Below, piece after piece: positions 1 to 12,025 of a DNA stretch of 64,000 bases (position 1 is its first letter; each line of letters starts with the position of its first letter). Location of the stretch: assembly GCA_946902985.2 (NCBI GenBank), contig OX336389.2, positions 173,362,704 through 173,426,703 of the forward strand, given 5' to 3'. The translations under genes and the position numbers were made by a program. Source of the DNA: Meconema thalassinum. Taxonomy: Eukaryota; Arthropoda; Insecta; Orthoptera; Tettigoniidae. Below the pieces are notes generated by a model. It made no database searches. It saw only the letters and a program-made list of their open reading frames with translations, and was not told the DNA's origin.

Positions 1-885
1 TCGCCAGCCGTAGAGCGGGGTTCTCCATGTTTTGTGGGCAGTGTGATTACGAACGGCAGTCTAAAGGACTCGTTACGTGATGCTGCATTTCAGGGAAATA
101 TAGAGGATGAACAGTGTGTTCGGCTCTATGATGTGTTATTGTGTAATAGGAGAGTGTTTGAGGATCGCATTGGTATGGCCAATTGCTATACACATTCATT
201 GAACGTTATTGATAGGTCAGTATTCACAGGACATAGATATCCTGTACCTTTCGCTTATCAGAGTGCAGTTGAGGCACAAATTAACCAGATGCTTGAAGAT
301 GGGATTATTGAGCACTCTAACAGTCCGTATGTTAATTCTTTGATCACGGTACCCAAAACCGACTGCACAGTTCGTATTTGATTAGACGCTCGTTTGGTTA
401 ACAGTAGAATTAGTTCAGATCAGCTGAAATCTATGTCAATAGAGGAATTAATGCAAACATTTGAGGGGAAGAAGTATTTCACTTGTGTACATTTGAGTTC
501 CAGTTTTTGGCAAGTGCCACTTATGTACGAAGATAGACCATTTACAGCTTTTAGTCATAAATATAACCTTTATCAATTTTGTAGAACACCTTATGGGTTA
601 AAGAGTAGTTCAGCAGCTTTAATTAGGGCTTTAAACATCGCATTAGGGGATGACACAGGAGAGTTTGTAACCATTTACATTGATGATATGGTAATTAGTT
701 CACGCAGTTTTGAGGAGCATCTACGTCATTTAGATATAGTTTTTCAGAAGTTAGATCAGGCAGGGTTCACTTTGAAGCTGTCTAAGTCGTCATTCTGTCA
801 GTCAGAAGTGACATTTTTAGGTCATAGAGTGTCGAGTAGAGGTGTAACACCAGAAGAAAGTAGGGTTAGCATGTGTGGACAGTAG
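1..885 (+). pseudogene. Ty3/gypsy reverse transcriptase fragment, broken by one stop
   Basis: This is part of a gypsy-type pol gene that entered the window already truncated. Reading from base 34, the first 115 codons match the segment before the RT fingers, including the GIIEHSNSPYVNS stretch seen in Ty3/gypsy polymerases. A TGA at 379-381 interrupts the frame, where the family usually has an aromatic or cysteine codon. The same frame then reopens with the RT palm: FCRTPYGLKSS, the catalytic YIDDM at about 675-690, and FLGHRVSSRGVTP at about 815-855. A TAG at 883-885 ends it. RNase H and the integrase core are absent, so the element has a large internal deletion. It should be non-functional. 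The assignment to Ty3/gypsy is firm; I cannot name the clade. Confidence 0.88.
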
Positions 886-924
886 CAACAGGGCATCGTT
901 ACAGACACTGAGAAATGCTAGGTA

Positions 925-1101
925 GAGCAACGTGATGACGTTCATTTAAGGGAGCCACTTGCAAGGTTGGAAGCAGGTGACGCAGAAACATTTATAGTTT
1001 CCAAACGTATTGGCAAAACAGCATATATGCTGGAAGATAGTGAGGGAAACAGATTATACGGGACGTATAATATACATAGTCTTCGAAAGTATGTGTCATA
1101 A
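925..1101 (+). pseudogene. Gypsy pol C-terminal tail joined directly to RT by internal deletion
   Basis: About 40 bases after the RT frame stops, and in the same frame, there is an open stretch ending in TAA at 1099-1101. It contains KTAYMLEDSEGNRLYG followed by IHSLRKYVS. This pattern resembles the end of gypsy integrases, where a hydrophobic strand, an acidic or glycine turn and a final H-x-L-K/R-Y-x motif close the polyprotein. RT therefore seems to be followed at once by the far end of integrase, with roughly 2 kb of pol missing. The match is by motif style only and the segment is short, so an unrelated open stretch is possible. Confidence 0.5.
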
Positions 1102-4100
1102 AGTGAGGATGTTTAGCTGGCGAGCCAACCTATCAAATGAGTAAGTGTGGTATTTGGTGCGTAGAAGACCTGGTCTTTCAGGCAGGCGTATCAGAAGTCA
1201 CACAGGGGGGTAGTATGTAAGTAAATGAGAGTTTTTAAGGTACAGGGAAATATAACGGGATTGTTGGATGCTCTTGAGCACTAAAATGTCTCGATACACC
1301 AAGGCCAGAATTTGGTAGCGCTGGTGAATTCCCATTTGCCTCCAAGAGATGGGTGAGCGCTTGAACAGGGTATTATTGCTTAAGGCGTCCACGAGACAAA
1401 AGATGGGCCATCAGAAGGCGACACAGTCCTTCATGGAACTCATACATATCAGCACACGTGATTTCTGTTTACGGCCTTGCCATATAAGATTTGTAAGTGT
1501 GTAATTTAAGGTAATTTGTACAAGGGTATTATTTGTGTGAGGAGAACTGTTCTGTGTTGAGAACTAGTATTAAGTAGAATATGGTGTATGGGAACTTAAC
1601 AAGACAGGGCGATTACGGAACAGAAATATTTGGTGTTATATGTAATGCGCATTTACTGTTTTTTTTTTCAGAAGTCAATATTAATTTCATCTTTTATAAA
1701 GAGAGATCAGGTATGATGGTCAGGAGGCGCTGCCACAATAGTGTGATCGTGTGCTCAGTGATAAATGGGATTAATTTCACAATAAGGAAGGAACCTCCAG
1801 TGAAATTAGGAAGTTCTATGGTGATATAAATATATCAGAACACCTTCAATGCGTGTGATATGACATCATAAATACATAGTGCTCACACATTAATTATGTC
1901 TATTTTTCCAACATAGAGAAATTTGAGAGGCGGAAATATCCGAGGAACACTATTCTATATGAAAAACATTGGACTGGTTGCAAAGTGCAATCCATAGTGA
2001 CAACAATCTTTAACGCAAAGTGCGTGAAGAAAAATTATGAGTGTATATATCTGTAATTTAGGGTGATTTAATTTATGTGATATGTATTTTGGATGGGGAT
2101 TATTAACGTGTCTGGGATAATCGGATAATGGACCGTCGTCACGGTAAATCATCCGATGATCCGAGGCGAATATGTAACGTGTTTTTCGAGGGGTTCTTAT
2201 GCCACTGGCATAAGTCAGTAGGAAGCCATTCTATATTTATTTACGCGGCAAACTGTTCAGCCAAGAGAATTTTTCATGTTAATTTATTATTATTATTATT
2301 AATTTATTATAATTATTATTAAGATATTTTCGGAGCATTTTATAAAAATTATAAGCATACAGATAGGTTTTCTATGTCTTAGAAAACGCTATCAAGCAAA
2401 TTATTACGAACGACAATATCATAGAAAATTATGTGATTACGGAGTTTCGTCAGTTAGGATATTATGAGAGACATGACTCACTGGAAATTCAGATACAGGA
2501 TGATTCTTGTCACGTAGTATTACGCAAGCGGGGTTGCAGCGTCAAGAAAAGGCGGATGGTTGGAACGGAACTCGACTTCATCATTCGCGCGCCGTGTGTA
2601 ATGAGCCAGAGCAGGGGAAGTAGCGGGGTGCTCAGCCAATCTGTGGAGACCACATAAGCTGGAAGTCGGCACCAGAGTGGGGATGAGGCGAGTGGATATA
2701 TCGTTCAGCGCGCCATGGAAAGAGGACAATCTGTGTAGAACTTGCCGAGTATGTTGCACGTGGGAGTCGCTCCGATGTTCCGTGGAGTGGGGGACAATCT
2801 GTGAAAGACTTGACTAGTTCGGTTGCAAGTGTGTATCGCTCCGATGTTCCGTGGAGTGGAGAACTATCTGTTTAAAACTTAACCAGTTTGGTTGTACGAG
2901 GGTATGGCTCCGTTGTTAGGACCATAAAGCCACCAAATCTACAAGTATATCATCAAATATCGACGGTGATGACGACGTGAAGGAGACTGTGGGAAGCACA
3001 CAGCATCATCCAGTACGAGGGAAATGCTTTGGCAATTTCCAGTGGTAAGCGCGAATGACGCAGAAATACGCAATCTCTCATTTCTCTTTGTTTTATATTT
3101 CGTATTTCAGTAACTTCATAGCTTGGGGATAAGAGTAAAATCAATAATTTATCAGACTCCGTTTTCACCTAATTTTCTATCGGTAATATTAAAATCGCAA
3201 TGCTCCAATTTAAATTTTAAACTTATTTTTATTATTAATTTTGCTATACTTGTTTTATATAATAAATTCATTTCTTTTACAATGCAATCTTTGCTTTCAG
3301 TAGGTAGCATTAGATATAGACCAATTCCTTCTCCTGATACAATTGTTTGTTGGGTTAATGATCAAATCATACCACGATCTGAGTGAATAGATTCTTGAAG
3401 GTGTTCTGCCAGAGCTAGACGTTGTTAAATACAAATTTAGATTTCAGCATTGCATTGAGGTCTTGGCGCCCATTATAACAACATAGCTTAGGCAAAGGTA
3501 AACAGTTACATTTATCACCCAACAGTTAGGGGCAGCCAAACTGCTACATTTGTCGCTACCAACAGATGGGGCTCTAATTAACGTTACATGTTTTAGCATC
3601 AGTGTTTTTTTGGTTTCTTTCTTTTAATGCAGTGCTGGTAATTGTGTTGTGCATACGGTAGGCCTAGGATTATAGGTTATGTAATCCGGTCAGCTGCTTT
3701 CGGGCTGGCGTTGATCTTCTGTGGTTCTCGTGTGTGATAAATCTGTTTCCGATTAATTTGCTAGTGTCAAGTGACATCAGGTCTCGTACTGTTGTCCCAC
3801 GTATGTGTGTAGTTTCATTTAAGGTGCATATCACAGCTCCTTGGCAAAATTCCTATTCTGTTTAATGTCGACGTGTGCGTAAGTAAGTTTAATTAATAGA
3901 GGCCGTCCCCTTAGTTAATGTGTTGTTCGATTCGAAGCCAGTTAACGTGTCAATTCATTTGTGCTCGGCCAATTGGTCGCAGCAGACTTCCTTAAATTTC
4001 TGTCCTGTTAGTGTTCGTTGGGTTGGTCTCCCTGGTTTATCTGTTCTTCGTGGCTCGATAAATCTGTCAGGTTTCTCGTTATTCAAAATTTGGTCTGCGT

Positions 4101-4860
4101 GTGTGAGTGTACTGTGCGGTAGATTGTTATGTATGAGGTTTGTGGGTGGGGTCATGCGGCCTAGTGGTTGCGCTGATTACGTTCAGGTTAGGTCGGATAT
4201 TTTGAAGGTGTATTTTAGTTCACCGTTAGCAGAGGCCAAGTATGCAGGCTGGGATTACGCTTGGGCACCTACCAGCCAGAGCTCAATTTGGTCGTGGTAA
4301 GGTGAGGATGCTGGCTTTAGGCCGGTTTTGCGATCCTCGGAGGTGCTGTTATTCCCTTATGGTTCATCAAGAAGGCGGCCTTTCTTCGTCTGGGCCGGGT
4401 AAGCAAGTGTGATGGGAAGGGACTGGGTCGAGCGAAGGTTGGGGTGAATATAGGTCCTTCCGATGTCAACTTCGCCTGGTATGGGACAATTTGGGAGGGC
4501 GACAATTTTGTAAGCTTTTTTTTTTTTTTTTTTTTAAGGGAACACTCTGCTCACCTTAGTTGTGGAGAGTCGGGATGCATTTGTTGTTATCCGTCATGGT
4601 AAGATCCCTATATTTTTTGCTTGTGTTATGGTATATCTTGTGTTATGGTGTCTTGGTGACTGCTTATTTTGCATACTTGTGCGTAGATGGGGAAATGTAT
4701 TACTTGGGGTGGGAAAGTTTATTGGGGATGTGTGATGGAGACTGTCGTGCGTTCTGGTTTGTCCTTCTCATTTCGGTCTATTGATCTGGAAATTTTGGTC
4801 TGTAAATTTACGGATGGTGATATTCGTATCATGGTATGGTACTGTAGGCATTGTAGTGTT
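1102..4860. other. Gene-poor stretch; probable gypsy 3' region and LTR sequence
   Basis: No convincing coding region is visible. A G-run near 1205-1211 (acaggggggtagtatg) follows the pol end and could be a polypurine tract, with an LTR starting around 1216, but I could not locate the other LTR end. The stretch holds an ATT-rich microsatellite at about 2283-2325, a three-unit tandem repeat at 2724-2920 (listed separately), and a T-run at about 4518-4537. From about 3600 the sequence is rich in T and G, like the untranslated parts of the second gypsy element downstream. Confidence 0.4.
2724..2920 (+). repeat. Three tandem copies of a 68-69 bp unit
   Basis: Units start at 2724, 2792 and 2861. 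The first two share ggacaatctg near the start and tcgctccgatgttccgtgga near the end. The third is more diverged and ends in ggctccgttgttagg. The array lies downstream of the first gypsy pol remnant and may belong to its LTR or UTR. Confidence 0.75.
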
Positions 4861-5184
4861 GGTGAATCTGCCGACGAGGTGAAACAGATCTGGAAGTCCA
4901 TACAGGTTTCTCACGAGCGACTCGCTCAAAGGTACAATCAGGGATGGAAGCCCGTCAACCTCAACGTGGGAGACATGATATATGTCCAGGACCATTCACC
5001 TAAGCTTCTTGGAAACCAAGTGTCAGGAAAATTGCGGCCGCGTTACCGCGGACCATTTAAAATTTTATCCTTTGTCAGTCCTGTTTCAGTGCTGGTGAGC
5101 GACCCTGAAAGGAAGAGGATCTTCAGGACTCACCTCTCACAGTGCAAGCCCGCACACGAGGCGCCCAAGCGAGTCTCGGGTTAG
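4861..5184 (+). pseudogene. Second Ty3/gypsy element: integrase C-terminal region
   Basis: The open frame reads HERLAQRYNQGW, then VGDMIYV, then GKLRPRYRGPFKIL, then SPVSVLVSDP and RTHLSQCKP before a TAG at 5182-5184. This is the usual order at the end of gypsy integrases: an alpha-helical H-x-x-x-x-x-x-Y segment, a GD-x-V/I-x-V strand, a K-L-x-P-R-Y-x-G-P-F/Y motif (GPY/F module), and a final H-x-S-Q-x-K-P. The catalytic core and RT are not present upstream. The frame stays open further 5', but that part has no family motifs. Downstream lies about 1 kb of untranslated sequence and then a polypurine tract, so this looks like the 3' end of one element. Confidence 0.85.
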
Positions 5185-6216
5185 TCGACAACTAAACTGG
5201 TGGTATCTTTGTTTTATTTCATGCCCCTTTTCTTTCATAACTGGTAATGTGATCTTTTGTAAAGTTTCCCCCCCAAATCTACAGAGAACTTGCGTCTCTG
5301 GAGGCGTTGCTTACCCAAAATGTTGTGAGAAGCGTGTTGCACCTTGTTATATGAGCAAACGGATCGTTTATCGGTCTTTATGATGTGTGACAGGCTTTTC
5401 CCAAGATTGGTAAGACCTAGTTGATATGTAGAATTTTGTGTTGGTGACCTCGATGTGGAGGGGATAAGTGGTTATGCCTGCTTTGTCGTGGCAATATCAT
5501 GTAAAGCGTAGGATTCGGGATTGCTTTGGATGTGGTAACTTCCCGTTTTGTAAACGTAAGGTGATTTTTATGGTAACAGGGGGCCCCGCCTTTAAAGGGA
5601 ATAAATTTGTATGTTTTTCAAAATCAAATCTCTGATGTACCATGGCTGATACCTGGTGAAAACTTAAGCTACTCGTGTAATGACCTGTAACTGCCCTTCT
5701 GGCAACTAGTAATTTCTGTGCCATGAACTGTGTCTGTCATTCTGGTATGTCCTGCTACTCGTGTGCTTAGCATTTCAGTGCTTGGCCTGTTGGAAATGGA
5801 GCTTCCTGTGGATGTGTCGGGCTGTGCTGTTTCTCCGCGGGATCCAGTGCAGCTCGGGGCGTCAAAGATACCCTGGTGGACATGTGGATGGTGGCGTGAC
5901 TGTGGAACTGCTGGCGGGGACCTGGGCTCGTCATCGCCCGTTCTCCATCTGTAACTGGGTCATCAGGATATTTCTACCTAGACCCTTCCAGCTAACTTGA
6001 GGAGCGGAACTATCACCGAGACAGTGCCATCAACTCAGCTTGTCGCTGTGTGAATTTGAACCTTGAACATTCTGCCTGCCATTCTATGAAGTCTATGCCA
6101 AAATTCCTTCGAACATGTCATGACATATGTAAATCTGCAGCCGTACTTAAGAGGTGATCCACTCCAGGTCTGTCACATCAACATACGCACAAGCCGTCCA
6201 CCCCGCAGTTTGCTTT
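5185..6216 (+). other. Untranslated 3' region of the second gypsy element
   Basis: About 1 kb between the pol stop and the polypurine tract. Short open frames occur, but none has recognisable motifs. A degraded env-like gene cannot be excluded, but I see no signal peptide, cleavage site or membrane segment that would support one. Confidence 0.4.
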
Positions 6217-8200
6217 CGGGGGAGGAGGATGTGACGTGTTCCACGCCACTTAGCTGACATGAAAATAAAACCCTAACCTAAGAAATTCCATTCCTGCCAA
6301 AATTTACCCATCCCTGTATTTCCAGTTGAGGCGAACGCCTCATAATTTCCTTCACTTACCAAAAATCTCTGAAGAACATTGTGGCCTATGCCAACAGTTG
6401 CAAATTTGGCCTATGAACAACTTGTAGACGAAATCTTCCAGGATATAACATCGCACTCGCAGTCAAAACACACGAGATATAACTCCGGACCTGATGTGCA
6501 CTGGTTCTGGAATTTAAGTGTTCCCTAACCTCAAAAATAAACTTTTGGAATTACGCATTTATGAAAACAACATCGCCTGTATAGATTGTTCCGGCCACGA
6601 CCATCTCGAGATGTATCGACCGCCGGGAGATGACAAGTGATGAGCGCATAGCGACCGACCAGTGTGGCCAACTCTCACAGAAGTGAACACGGAAGTGTCT
6701 TATGGACTATGTTCAAGAAGCCAGAGGATTCTAGTGTGCGTGTGTGCTACTACGGCTCTTTAGAAATTATCGTGCCATTTGATATATGTTGAATGTTTGC
6801 GTGCGAACTCTCTCTCTTGGTGCCTGACTGTCAAAATGGAAACATCTTCTGGGGATTCGGATACCCCCGGCATATAGGACAGGTATCAGCCTCCTCGTGG
6901 GGTGGCATTATTTTAGTTGGCTAGTTTTACTTAACATGTAGTGGCACAGGTAAGTTCCAGGAAGTGTGATATTTATTTATTGTTTATCTACTTATTTTGG
7001 GTCTTTGTTTTTTCTTTCTGTGTAACTGCGTCGTGGAAATACATACCTCGTGGGTATGGCGCAACAGGTTGAGCTTCGGCCGAATAATGGGTTGATGCCC
7101 CCCACTGTTTAATATCTAAATTGTTTACCAATTTTTCTTCTTCGGAAGTAGTTTTCATAGTGGGAAATCTTCTTGTTTTTGGGCGAGGATTTTCTTTGTT
7201 GCGCAACAGTAGGCGTCCTTTTGGTTTGGGTCCAAATTTATTTATTTATTTTCCTGTGATCACGCTTCTTGGAATTTTCCCAAATTGCAGCCATGTAAAG
7301 ATTTTTTATTTATTTTAGTTTCAAGGGGTCCCTGTTCCCGGTTTTGCATAACCTTACGTCCACGTGGTGTTTGTAGGTTACGTTACATTTTTCTCTTGGG
7401 TTTCCTTCTTTTACGCCCCTCGTGCGTCTCACGTTTGATTTTATAACACTTATGTAGTTCTGTAAAGGTCGATTTAGTTTAAATCGTAGTATTTTCCTGG
7501 GTGGCATTATATTGTGCAACGGTACCTTGGGTTACCGTTATCTTCCGCCATTTTAAGGGAGTATAGTTCGTGTCGGGGCCCATGGCAGTCGAGTGATACC
7601 GTCCGCTCAAGTTTTCTGGAGCCTGTCATTAGAAATGTAGTCATTTCAGTTTATTCCTGTTCAATTTCTTTTACGTTTATCCTTGGTATTTTCGTGCGTG
7701 TTAGTTGCTCCAAATTTCATCCCGTGTGTAATTTGTCCTTTCATTGTGTAACCTCGCGGTGGCATTTTCTAGTTGTCATTACGTTTGTTCTGGGTTTGTG
7801 CGCTCACGTGTTCCCAAGTCCAAACCTTGTGTAAATCTATTATGCTTAGGATAACCTTCTGTTATGTAACTCGTTTGCTATTTGTAAGACAATTTGCATC
7901 CTGTGTACCTGCTGTTTCCATTATCTGATGGTGTCTTAAGGCATGTTAAGTGGTTTGCCGTGCTACAGCGTTACTGACCTTGTGACCGTCCTTTCGAGGG
8001 CAATTAATTCATGTGTGATAAAAACAGTTTGTAATTCAAATCTCTGTCCCTAAAGAGTGTAGTTCCTATTTTTATATTTGATACTTTTATAATACAGACC
8101 CCTTTTATATTTTGATTACTACTTTATTTGGTCTTTAGCGCCCCATTCCCCAACCCTCAAGACAGCTGCGGTGGAATGATCCTCACCAGGTAAGTCTTCC
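6217..8200 (+). mobile_element. Polypurine tract (6217-6229) and probable 3' LTR beginning at 6230
   Basis: The purine run cgggggaggagga ends at 6229 and is followed at once by tgtgacgtgttccacgcc, the TG that typically opens an LTR. It sits 1 kb downstream of the gypsy integrase end on the same strand, as expected. The LTR's 3' limit is not clear. The composition stays T/G-rich to about 8.1 kb, and no second copy is visible in the window to compare against. Only the left border is supported. Confidence 0.6.
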
Positions 8201-8429
8201 ACATTCCTAACCTGTGGACAAATCAACGTGCCTGCTCTCTGCTACATCTGGGAGCTCTGCCCGGGTACGTTGTCGACACCGACCGCCGAGCGAAAGCCAC
8301 CAAGTCCCGTATAGGCATTTCTTGGGGTTGCAGTTGGTAAGTTTTCCTTTGGGTTGGCTGGCTCTCTAGGGAGCTTTGCCGAGCTGGAGGTAAGGAAGAG
8401 GGAGAAGGGCACAATCTGGTGGAATGACG

Positions 8430-8668
8430 CCAGTACAAAGAAGATGGAAGCATCACTTACATTCTGTTCTATGTCGATGAAATGCTGCTAGCTGGTCAGT
8501 CTGCAAACTTAACTGATAAAAGTTGGTGAAGAATTGCAAAATTATTTTGACATCAAAGACTTGGGTGATGTTAGATACTATTTGGGACTTCAAGTGGAAT
8601 GACAGACAAGTGGAACATTTTTGCTAAACCAAAAGGCAAAGATCGCAACATATTTGGAAGATCATGAC
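8430..8668 (+). pseudogene. Ty1/copia reverse transcriptase fragment (5' part of a split element)
   Basis: The frame reads SITYILFYVDEMLLAG, the copia RT active-site segment, in which the usual YVDD reads YVDE, so one catalytic aspartate has become glutamate. After a one-base shift it continues with DIKDLGDVRYYLGLQVE and LLNQKAKIATYLEDHDL, the copia K-D-L-G-x-x-x-Y-x-L-G and K-Y-I-x-D-L-L region. A TGA also interrupts it. The homology stops at about 8668, and the next expected copia residues reappear at 13363, so the element is split by about 4.7 kb of inserted DNA. Confidence 0.85.
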
Positions 8669-8949
8669 TTATGGTGACAGTTACATTGTTTATTAGATAT
8701 AGTTCATTGTTTCATTAGGCTGTGATGAGCGAGGGTCCATGTGAGTGTGCCTGGTGACAGACTGTTTTAGTGGTAGTATTTTAGTATTTTTTTCGTTAGT
8801 AGAATTTTAGTATTTGGTTGTTAGTAGAATTGCTCTACTACTTCATTCTGAAGGGGAGTAGCAGCCTTTCAAAATAAATAAATTCTTTACTTGTCTTATA
8901 GACGGTAACTGATAACATAAGTCAACTAATGGCAACACTACGTTCTGCT

Positions 8950-11922
8950 GCACGGCTGAAAGCAACGGGAAACTACAGCCGTATTGCTCTCCCCGAGGAT
9001 ATGCACCCCTCTATGCATAATTACATGTGATGAGGCCTCCTCCCTTGTAAAATTACAATCCGGTGGTAAAATAGTCCCCCGTTCGGATCTCCAGGTGGGT
9101 ACTACTCGAGAGGGGGTTAACATCACAGAAGTGACAAAGAGGAAATCTGACATTCTACGGATTGGAATGTGGAATATTAGAAGTCTGCTAGGCAGTGGAA
9201 GGTAAGAAAACTTAGAAAGGGAAATGGATAGGTTGAGGTTAGATTTGGTTGGGATTAGTGAAATGTGGTGGCAGGAAGAACAGGACTATAGGAGGACAGG
9301 ACTCAGGAAATTATAAGGTCATAAGTACTAAATCAAATAACGGCTATGCGGGGTTAGGTCTCATATTAAGTAGGAAACTTGGACACTGGGTGGAATATTA
9401 CGAGCAATATAGTGAACAGTTTATTGTAGCTAAAATCAATACAATACCTACGTGCACCACAGTGGTACAAGTCTATATGCCTACCAGTCAAGCTGTGATG
9501 AAGGTGTTGAAAGATCCACGAAGAAATATATGAAATTCTGAGGTATGTCAAGGGTGATGGAAATGTTATAGCAATGGGAGATTGGAATGCTGTGGTGGGA
9601 AAAGGAAGAGAAAGGAAGATAGTAGGAGATTTCAGATTAGGTGAAAGGAATGATCGAGGAAGTAAGCTGATGGAATTCTGCACCGAGCATGAGTTGGTCA
9701 TAGCTAACACCTTACTAAATAACCACAATAGAAGAATATACACATGGATGAGACCAGGAGATACAGGCGTTACCAAATCGACTTCATTATGGTCAAGCAG
9801 AGATTTCGAAACCAGATTTTGGATTGCAAAACATATCCAGGTGCTGACATAAACTCTGACCACAATCTGGTTGTTATGAAATGCAGATTAAAGTTGAAGA
9901 AACTGCAGAAAAGTCAAAAGCCAAAAAGGTGGGCAATAGACACTCTGAAAGAGAAGGATGTAAACTAAAGATTCAAGAAGAGTATAAAGGAAGGACTAAT
10001 GAAAAAACCTAAACAAAGTTCAATTGCAGACGAATGGGCACTTTTGTAAAATGAAATAACTAAATCCGCAGAAGAAAACATTGGTAGGAAAGAAAGAATA
10101 GGTAGAAAACGGTGGATTACTCAGGATATACTAGAATAAGTAATGGATGAAAGGCAGAAATACAAGAATGTAATAAATGAAAAGGGGAAAGCAGAATACA
10201 GACGTCTGAGAAATGAGGTTAACAAGAAGTGCAAGGAAGTGAAAGAAGAATGATTGAAAGAGAAATGTGCAGGTATAGAAAATCGTCTGAAATTAGGAAA
10301 AGTAGACACAGCTTATCGAAGGATTAAGAATACTTTTGGGAAAAAGAAGACTAGGTGCTGTAATATTAAGGACACAGATGAAAAGCCTCTAACAGATAGG
10401 GCAAAAAAGGTTGAGAGATGGAAAGCTTACATAGAGTGGTTGTGTAAGGGAAAGGAAATCGAGAATCAGGTAATGGAAAGGGAAGAAGAAATTGATGAGG
10501 ATGCGAAAGGAGATTTAATATTGAGATCAGAATTTGACAGAGCATTGGAAGACTTAAGCAGGAACAAAGCAACAGGCATAGATGATATACCAATTGAGTT
10601 GCTAAGCTGCATAGGTGATGATGGTCTGGTCAGGTTATTTCACTAGGTGTGTAGGATTTATGAGACAAGAGAGGTACCCTCTGATCTCAAGAAGAATGTT
10701 ATCTTCCCTATACAGCAGAAAACAAGAGCTGACAGATGTGAAGATTACCGTACAATCAGCTTGATTACTCATGCTTCAAAGATCCTGTCTAGAATAATTT
10801 ACAAGAGGATGGAAAGCCAGATAGAAACGGATTTGGACGAGGACCAGTTTGGTTTCAGGAGAAATGTAGGAACAAGGGAAGCTGTACTAAGTCTTAGGCT
10901 GATTTTGGAAGGTAGAATAAGGAAAGATAAGAGAACGTTCATGGCATTTGTAGACTTAGAAATGGCTATTAATAACGTTGATTGGGATAAATTGTTTGAC
11001 ATTTTGAAAACGATTGGAATCAAGTACAGGGATAGGAGGGTGATCTACAATCTATACACAAACCAGACAGCAGTCATTCAAGCTGAAGGACATGAGAGAG
11101 AAGCTGGTATTCAGAAAGATGTAAGGCAAGGCTGCAACTTATCACCCATACTTTTCAGAAGCAAATTGGAGGAAAAAACAAAGCAAGAGTAAAGATTCAA
11201 CGAGAAATAATTTCAACTCTGTGATTTGCTGACATCATCGTCATCTTGGCCGACACGCCAGAGGATTTGAATGAGTTTTTGAGTGGTATGGACTCCACCT
11301 TGAGGAAAGAATTCATAATGAAAATTAATAAATGTAAAACAAAAATATTGGAATGTAGCCGAAATAAATCAGAAACCTCTATGTACATCAATTTGGCAGG
11401 TGAAAAGCTAAAGGAATTAGGAAACTTCTGTTACATAGGAAGCAAAATAACCAGTGATGGATGAAGCAAAGAGGATATAAAAAGTAGGTTGGCTCAGGCA
11501 AGGAAAACATTTCTACAGAAAAGGAATCTGTTGACATCGAATATAGGTTTAGGTATTAGGAAGTCCTTTTTGGAAGCCTTTGTCTGGAGCGTGGCACTAT
11601 ATGGAAGTGAAACTTGGATTATTGGTGCAGCAGAAAAGAGGAGAATTGAAGCATTTGAAATGTGGTGTTACAGGAGAATGATGAAGATGGGAAGATAAGG
11701 ATACAAATGAAGTGGTATTAAGGAGTGATGTTTCTGGTGACTGTTAATGAAGAGAAAAGATAGGTAGAGAGGACACATACTAAGGCACCCAGGAATAGCA
11801 AGCTTAGTTATGGAAGGAAGGGTTGAGGACAAGAACTGTACGGGTAGACCAAGGTTAGAACATGTTAAACAGATTGCCTCGGATGTAGGGTGTGGTAGCT
11901 ATGTAGATGATGATGATGATAA
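8950..11922 (+). mobile_element. RTE-type non-LTR retrotransposon (LINE), degenerate, with GAT tail
   Basis: The order of parts is 5' leader, APE-type endonuclease, reverse transcriptase and a GAT-repeat tail. Endonuclease pieces: LRIGMWNIRSL (about 9160), DLVGISEMWW (about 9243), MGDWNAVVG (about 9574), YTWMRPGDTG (about 9740) and SDHNLVVMKC (about 9858). RT pieces: NKATGIDDIPIELL (about 10563), DLDEDQFGFRRNVGTREAV (about 10835), AFVDLEMAINNV (about 10946) and VRQGCNLSPILF (about 11123). The catalytic box at about 11227 reads FADIIVIL, where FADD is expected, so an essential aspartate is lost. Several stops and frameshifts break the protein. Distal segments such as ALYGSETWI and RRMMKMGR follow. 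The 3' end is the GAT-repeat run at about 11900-11922. Confidence 0.88.
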
Positions 11923-12025
11923 TTGTTGTTTTAAGGGGCCTAAAATCTAGGTTATCGGCCCCTAATGGTCTGGGTGATAGCGAAAATGTCAAGGAAGGGG
12001 AAACCAGAACGAAAATTAAGAGAAG
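11923..12025. repeat. Short palindrome-bearing repeat block
   Basis: Right after the GAT tail comes ttgttgttttaaggggcct, then a hairpin-like pair of ggggcc and ggcccc arms separated by about 20 bases. I have a memory of this motif as a dispersed repeat in orthopteroid genomes, but only from recall. The sequence itself shows just the imperfect palindrome. Confidence 0.35.

Noticed and set aside
1581..1829. Small open frames between 1.5 and 3.4 kb
   Set aside because: Their composition follows the AT-rich background and there are no motifs.
5185..6216. A gypsy env gene downstream of the integrase end
   Set aside because: No signal peptide, cleavage motif or membrane segment is visible in any frame.
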